Source: Sulfuritalea sp. (GTDB lineage Bacteria > Pseudomonadota > Gammaproteobacteria > Burkholderiales > Rhodocyclaceae). From it: a stretch of 64,000 nucleotides of DNA. The DNA is taken from the NCBI GenBank assembly GCA_030247575.1, contig JAOTRV010000008.1, positions 62,001-126,000 of the forward strand. The letters are read 5' to 3'. This document shows positions 60,148 through 64,000 of the stretch, one piece after another. The notes below the pieces were generated by a model. It saw nothing but the letters and a program-made list of their open reading frames with translations. It did not search any database and was not told the origin of the DNA. Made by a program: the position numbers and the translations under genes. The stretch's first letter is position 1. Every line of letters starts with the position of its first letter.

Positions 60148-61417
60148 GGCCGACGAAGGCGACGCCGCGTTCGGGCAGCAGCCGATAGGCGGAGTCGGCG
60201 CGCCCGCCGTAGCGGCGCAGGCCGGCGTCGAAGCGCAAGCGATCGCTTTGCCAGGCAAGCGCCGTGGTCAGGGTCCAGCCGCCGTCTTCCATGGACTTGA
60301 GCAGGTCGACCGACGCCGACCAGCCGCCGCCCGGATCGCTCCACGCCAAACGGGTCAGCAGGCCGCGACGCGCCAGATTTCCCTGCTCGAAGATGCGTGT
60401 CGATGCCGCCGTCGCACCCGCCACGGCCGCTGCCGGAACGCCCGGCACGCCGAGCAATACCGCGCGTCGCGCCGCTTGCCGCGCCAGGCGCTGCCAGTCC
60501 GCCGCCGCCGGCGCGGTGCCGTCCCACCAGAACTCGCCCAGCAACGAAAAGCCTTCCGCCGTGGTCCAGGTGCCGCCGACCAGGGCCTTACGCGGCGCGT
60601 CGATGGTCCCCGTGACCAGCGCGCTGTCCGCCGTCAGCAAGTCCCTGATCGAGGCGTCGTCCGCCAGCGGCAGGCGCCGCTCGCCGCGGCGCTGGGTCAG
60701 CAGCGACGCGTGCAGTTCGAGCGCGTCGCTCGGCACCATGGACGCCGCCGCGCCCAGTTCCAGACCGTAGCGATTCGAGTGGCGCAGCACGCCGTGCAGG
60801 TCCGCCGCGCCGATGCGGCGATAGAGCTTCAGGGCCACCGATCCATCCTCGCGCGCCTCGCCCCGCCTTTGATGGCCGGGGTTGGCGATCACCACGGACC
60901 AGGCGCCGTCGGCGAAGAAATTGTCCCAGCTCAGCATCGGGATGCCTTCGAGCTGCGGCGGCATGACCTGCAAACGGCTTTCGCGCTGCAGCACATCGAT
61001 CGGACGGAACGCGTAGGCGACGTCGCCGGAGAGTACTTTCTTGCCGACCGTGAAGCGCTCGCCGCCGAGGCTGAAATCGGCGTAGGCCTCGTTGGCAACG
61101 AATCTGCCGTCCGGCTTCGCGCCCTCCCGTCCGGGCTCCGTGGCGGTGAGCAGCAAGGAAACCGGCCCGGCGCGTCCGCGCAATTCCTGTTCGATGCGGT
61201 AGCGGTCGCGGCCGAAACTGGTGAGTTCCAGTCCCGCCGCAAGCGGGCTGTCACGACGCAATTCGTGTCCCTCGCCGACCAGACGTGAGGTCCAGCCGAA
61301 ATCCGGCGACTCATCCCCGGCGCCGGCCGGCGGAACCAGCGCAAGGCTCAGCAGCGCCGCCAGACCCGGCAAGAGTAGACGCCAGCGGCACGGCGAGCTG
61401 CAGCGCGGCGGCTTCAT
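60131..61417 (-). CDS. Outer-membrane beta-barrel-type protein
   Basis: 428 residues: signal peptide (about 1-33), then alternating beta strands with aromatic/Gly ends to the C-terminus (FVGLSLAY, terminal aromatic). Similar to the DUF1302-like partners of LolA/FtsX/ABC export loci. Function unassigned. Overlaps nudB by 17 bp convergently. Confidence 0.7.
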   Translation of the reverse strand: MKPPRCSSPCRWRLLLPGLAALLSLALVPPAGAGDESPDFGWTSRLVGEGHELRRDSPLAAGLELTSFGRDRYRIEQELRGRAGPVSLLLTATEPGREGAKPDGRFVANEAYADFSLGGERFTVGKKVLSGDVAYAFRPIDVLQRESRLQVMPPQLEGIPMLSWDNFFADGAWSVVIANPGHQRRGEAREDGSVALKLYRRIGAADLHGVLRHSNRYGLELGAAASMVPSDALELHASLLTQRRGERRLPLADDASIRDLLTADSALVTGTIDAPRKALVGGTWTTAEGFSLLGEFWWDGTAPAAADWQRLARQAARRAVLLGVPGVPAAAVAGATAASTRIFEQGNLARRGLLTRLAWSDPGGGWSASVDLLKSMEDGGWTLTTALAWQSDRLRFDAGLRRYGGRADSAYRLLPERGVAFVGLSLAY

Positions 61418-62154
61418 TGCGTCACGTCCGTCCGCACCAGGAAGGCCGGATTGAAGTAATCGTCGGCGAGCGTCTTGGCAGTGCGCGAGAGGTAATGCAC
61501 CTCGGTCGAGCGCTCCTTCTGCAGATGATCGACCAGGGTCATCACCGTCACCTGCCTGCGGCCGTCCACCTCGCCCAATTTGAAGCGCGCCAGCTTGGCG
61601 AGTTTGTCCGAGGCGACGTACAACTCGGCCTGCACCGGATGGTGATCCTTCTTCGCCAGGTAGAGCACGATGCGCGGATAGCTGACGCCCTTGCGGCTCC
61701 CGACGAGATCCAGCTTGAGGCAGGGCACGCCGTCGATGGTCTCCTCGCCGGCCTGCTGGCCGTCGTAGTCCTCGCCCCAGGTCATGGTCGCGACATCGCC
61801 CGTCGAGGCTTCGCCGAGCAGCTTCTGCATGGCCGTGATGCGCAGCGGGCGCTGGCTGGAGGGCATCATCAGCCAGTAGTCGTCGCCCAGCATCAGCATC
61901 TTCTGCCCGCGCTCGGTCGCCGTGCGGAACAGTACCAGCGAACGACGACCGGGCTTCAGATAGACGGCGTAGAGCCGCGTCTTGTCCGGCACGCCGGCCT
62001 TGAAGGTGCGCACCTCGGTTTCGACGCGTCCCGACTCCATGGCCAGTCGATAGGCATCGGCTTGCTTCAGCAGGGTTTTCACCTTGCCCTCTTCGGCCGC
62101 CATGGCGGCGAGACTGACCGACGCCAGCAGCATCAATGCGATTTTCCTAAACAT
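61414..62154 (-). CDS. LolA-like outer membrane lipoprotein-sorting protein
   Basis: 246 residues, signal peptide (MFRKIALMLLASVSLAAMA), and a LolA/LolB-type half-barrel (KPGRRSLVLFRTATERGQKMLMLGDDYWLMMPSSQRPLRITAMQKLLGEAS). Outer membrane lipoprotein-sorting family. Starts 4 bp before the FtsX gene ends; part of the same cluster. Confidence 0.88.
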   Translation of the reverse strand: MFRKIALMLLASVSLAAMAAEEGKVKTLLKQADAYRLAMESGRVETEVRTFKAGVPDKTRLYAVYLKPGRRSLVLFRTATERGQKMLMLGDDYWLMMPSSQRPLRITAMQKLLGEASTGDVATMTWGEDYDGQQAGEETIDGVPCLKLDLVGSRKGVSYPRIVLYLAKKDHHPVQAELYVASDKLAKLARFKLGEVDGRRQVTVMTLVDHLQKERSTEVHYLSRTAKTLADDYFNPAFLVRTDVTQ

Positions 62155-63358
62155 GAGCGAGAGCCTCCGTAACGGGTTTGCGGGCGGCACGGGCACTGAC
62201 CAGCCAGGCGGCGCACGCGGCGAGAACGATGACGACCACGGCCACGGCGCCATACAGCGGCGGCGAAAAACTGAGCAGCAGGGGATAGCCGGCGGAGCGT
62301 CCCGGCGGCGGCGGCATCTCGATCCCGGCGAAGAGCAGGAACACCGTGGCGGTACCCGCCAACACCATGCCGAGCAGCGCACCGGCGCCGCCGATGACCA
62401 TGCCTTCGAGCACGAAGTTGCGCACGATCTCGGCGGGCAGCGTGCCGATGGCGCGCAGCGTGCCGATCTCCCGCGTCCGCTCGACCACGGCCATGCCCAG
62501 CGTGTTGCTCATGGCGAACAGCACGATGACGATCATGATCGCGCCGAGGATGCCGAAGATGCGGTTGTAGAGCTCGCGCACGGCCTGGTAGAACACCGCC
62601 AGGTCGCGCCAGGTCTTCACCGCCAGCCCGGACTGCATTTCCCTGACGCGCGCGGCGACGAGTTCGGTGTCCGCCGTCGCCTTCAGGTAGATCGACAGGG
62701 TGCCGACCTTGTCGCTGAGCAGGAGCTTCTGCACCGAGACCAGGTCGGCCAGCACCAGGCGCTTGTCGATCTCCGGCACGCCGACGCTGGCGATGCCGCT
62801 GACCAGAACATCGACCGCGTTCAGATTGCCCTCGGTGGTGGTGGACAACAGGGTCAGCGAGCTGCCGACCCTGGCCTTCATCAGATGCGCCAGTTCGTTG
62901 CCGATGACGACTTCCGGCTGCGGCGCGTTGCCGGCGGGAGCCTGCCCGGCGATGAAGTTCATCTGCGGCCCGCGCAGCCGGAAGTCGATGTCGGGAACGA
63001 CGCCGTTGCCGACGAACACCGCCGACTTGTCGCCGTTGGAAATCAGGCCGGAGAACTGCATGCGCGGTGCCACGGCGCGCACCCCGGGCAGTGCGGCGAA
63101 CTTCGCCGCCAGCGCGGTCGAATCGGCCAGGCCATGCTGCAAGGGCACGTCCTCATCGCCGTCGAAGCCGCGGGCATGGGCGACGACGACATGGCCCGTA
63201 TCGCGCGCCGTCATTTCCTCCAGCGACTGGTAGGTGAATAGCGCAAAGCCGCCGCTGCCCAGCACGGCCGCGGTTCCCAGCGCCGTGATCAGCATCGCCG
63301 TCAGCGAACGCCGGCGGTTGCGCATGACGTTCTTCCAGGCAAATATCAGCCACTTCAT
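62147..63358 (-). CDS. FtsX-like ABC permease (LolC/MacB type)
   Basis: 403 residues: N-terminal helix, large periplasmic domain (about 45-265), three C-terminal helices (about 270-395), with the family motif ERTREIGTLRAIGTLPAEI. Permease for the ATPase at 63355-64000. Confidence 0.92.
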   Translation of the reverse strand: MKWLIFAWKNVMRNRRRSLTAMLITALGTAAVLGSGGFALFTYQSLEEMTARDTGHVVVAHARGFDGDEDVPLQHGLADSTALAAKFAALPGVRAVAPRMQFSGLISNGDKSAVFVGNGVVPDIDFRLRGPQMNFIAGQAPAGNAPQPEVVIGNELAHLMKARVGSSLTLLSTTTEGNLNAVDVLVSGIASVGVPEIDKRLVLADLVSVQKLLLSDKVGTLSIYLKATADTELVAARVREMQSGLAVKTWRDLAVFYQAVRELYNRIFGILGAIMIVIVLFAMSNTLGMAVVERTREIGTLRAIGTLPAEIVRNFVLEGMVIGGAGALLGMVLAGTATVFLLFAGIEMPPPPGRSAGYPLLLSFSPPLYGAVAVVVIVLAACAAWLVSARAARKPVTEALAHV

Positions 63359-64000
63359 TGCAGTTCTCCGTCAATCAGGTGCAGCACGCGGTCGCAGTGC
63401 GAGCTCATGCGTTCGTCGTGGGTCGCCACCACCACCGAGGCATTGCGTTCGTGCGCCAGTTCATGCAGCAGATCGACGATCTGCCGCGCCGTGGTCGAAT
63501 CGAGGTTGGCCGTCGGCTCGTCGGCGATCACCAGCGCCGGCGACTTGATCAGGGCGCGGGCGATCGCCACGCGCTGCCGCTGGCCGCCCGACAGCGCGTC
63601 GGGCAGGCGCCTGGCCAAGGCTTCCAGGCCGACCCGCTGCAGCGCCGTCGCGACTTGCTCGCGCCGCTGCGCCGGCGGAACGCCGAGCAGCATCAGGGGA
63701 TACTCGACGTTGTCGAACACGGTCATCACCGGCACCAGGTTGAAGCCCTGGAAGATGAAGCCGACCTTCTCCCGGCGCAGGCCGGTCAGGCGGGTTTCAT
63801 CGAGGCCGTTGATCGCCGTGCCGCAGAGTTCGCGATTGCCCGCGTCCGGCGCGTCGATCAGGCCGCAGAGATTCAGCAGCGTGCTTTTGCCGCTGCCCGA
63901 CGGACCGGTCAGGGCGACCATTTCGCCGCGGCAGACATCCAGACTGACGCCCTTCAGGGCTTCGACGCTGGCCTCGCCGACACGGTAGCTTTTGCGCAGC
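63355..64000 (-). CDS. ABC ATPase (LolD/MacB type), 5' end outside the window
   Basis: At least 215 codons, open to base 64000; the start is beyond the edge (upstream residues LRKSYRVGEASVEALKGVSLDVCRGE). Walker A GPSGSGKS, Q-loop FIFQGFNLVPVM, signature LSGGQRQR, Walker B LVIADEPTANLD. Overlaps the FtsX start by 4 bases. Confidence 0.92.
   Translation of the reverse strand, partial: LRKSYRVGEASVEALKGVSLDVCRGEMVALTGPSGSGKSTLLNLCGLIDAPDAGNRELCGTAINGLDETRLTGLRREKVGFIFQGFNLVPVMTVFDNVEYPLMLLGVPPAQRREQVATALQRVGLEALARRLPDALSGGQRQRVAIARALIKSPALVIADEPTANLDSTTARQIVDLLHELAHERNASVVVATHDERMSSHCDRVLHLIDGELQ

Noticed and set aside
61374-61395. Possible dispersed repeat in the outer-membrane protein gene
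   Set aside because: About six mismatches; not counted.

Overview
The window is a GC-rich chromosomal stretch from a betaproteobacterium. Rhodocyclales or a close relative is my best guess, from the CNP1-family protein, the periplasmic nitrate reductase beside a full Ccm system, the Coq7-type ubiquinone enzyme and the general gene style. This is inference; no rRNA is present to settle it. Most of the window is ordinary housekeeping and respiratory sequence in tight operons with 4-base start/stop overlaps. Two islands stand out: an integron cassette array without an integrase (about 7.3-12.3 kb) and a low-GC gene bracketed by long inverted repeats (about 48.6-50.2 kb).

1-7 kb: an MFS transporter cut by the window edge, a GlcG/HbpS-like secreted protein, a DUF4395 membrane protein, an acetolactate-decarboxylase-like lipoprotein divergent from a Crp/Fnr regulator, an OsmC protein, and a CSCS-motif permease with a small CxxC thioredoxin-like partner, a monohaem cytochrome and a small glycine-rich protein. 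7.3-12.3 kb: an array of minus-strand cassettes with seven attC-like sites. Cargo includes a TPR-like protein, YidD, an ExbD-like protein, small membrane proteins, a DUF4272 protein and a PD-(D/E)XK-like protein. A geneless unit of about 310 bp is present twice, plus one stub. 12.7-14.2 kb: two toxin-antitoxin pairs, FitAB/VapBC-like and HigBA, each with a visible operator. 14.2-18.5 kb: an arsenic operon (arsR, arsC, acr3, permease, thioredoxin-like protein) followed by a SigZ-like sigma factor. 18.5-24 kb: a TetR-controlled ABC/MFP export operon ending in a thioredoxin-CcdA fusion. 24-27 kb: a TDT-family transporter, a CDF metal exporter, and a second cytochrome c/small-protein pair.

27-40 kb: nap genes (napF, napDAGHB) downstream of ccmABCDEFGHI, with an FNR-like box before napD. 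No napC is seen here. 40-48.6 kb: EamA exporter, a polytopic membrane protein, an HTH protein, two tandem tRNA-Lys genes, a candidate small RNA with anti-Shine-Dalgarno motifs, OsmC, coq7, CNP1, rppH, proS, a lytic transglycosylase and a UPF0175/DUF3368 toxin-antitoxin pair. 50-64 kb: ffh, a CcsA-like protein, a CorC-type transporter, pilC (sigma-54 promoter) and pilD, fmdB-like, DUF502, aspS, a barnase/barstar-like pair, a Nudix gene, and a LolA-like/FtsX/ABC export cluster cut by the window end.

Overlaying all regions is a dispersed short repeat (core GTCGGCGCTGGCGATACGGC), about a dozen copies in both orientations. Most are intergenic, but at least four sit inside conserved genes in different reading registers.
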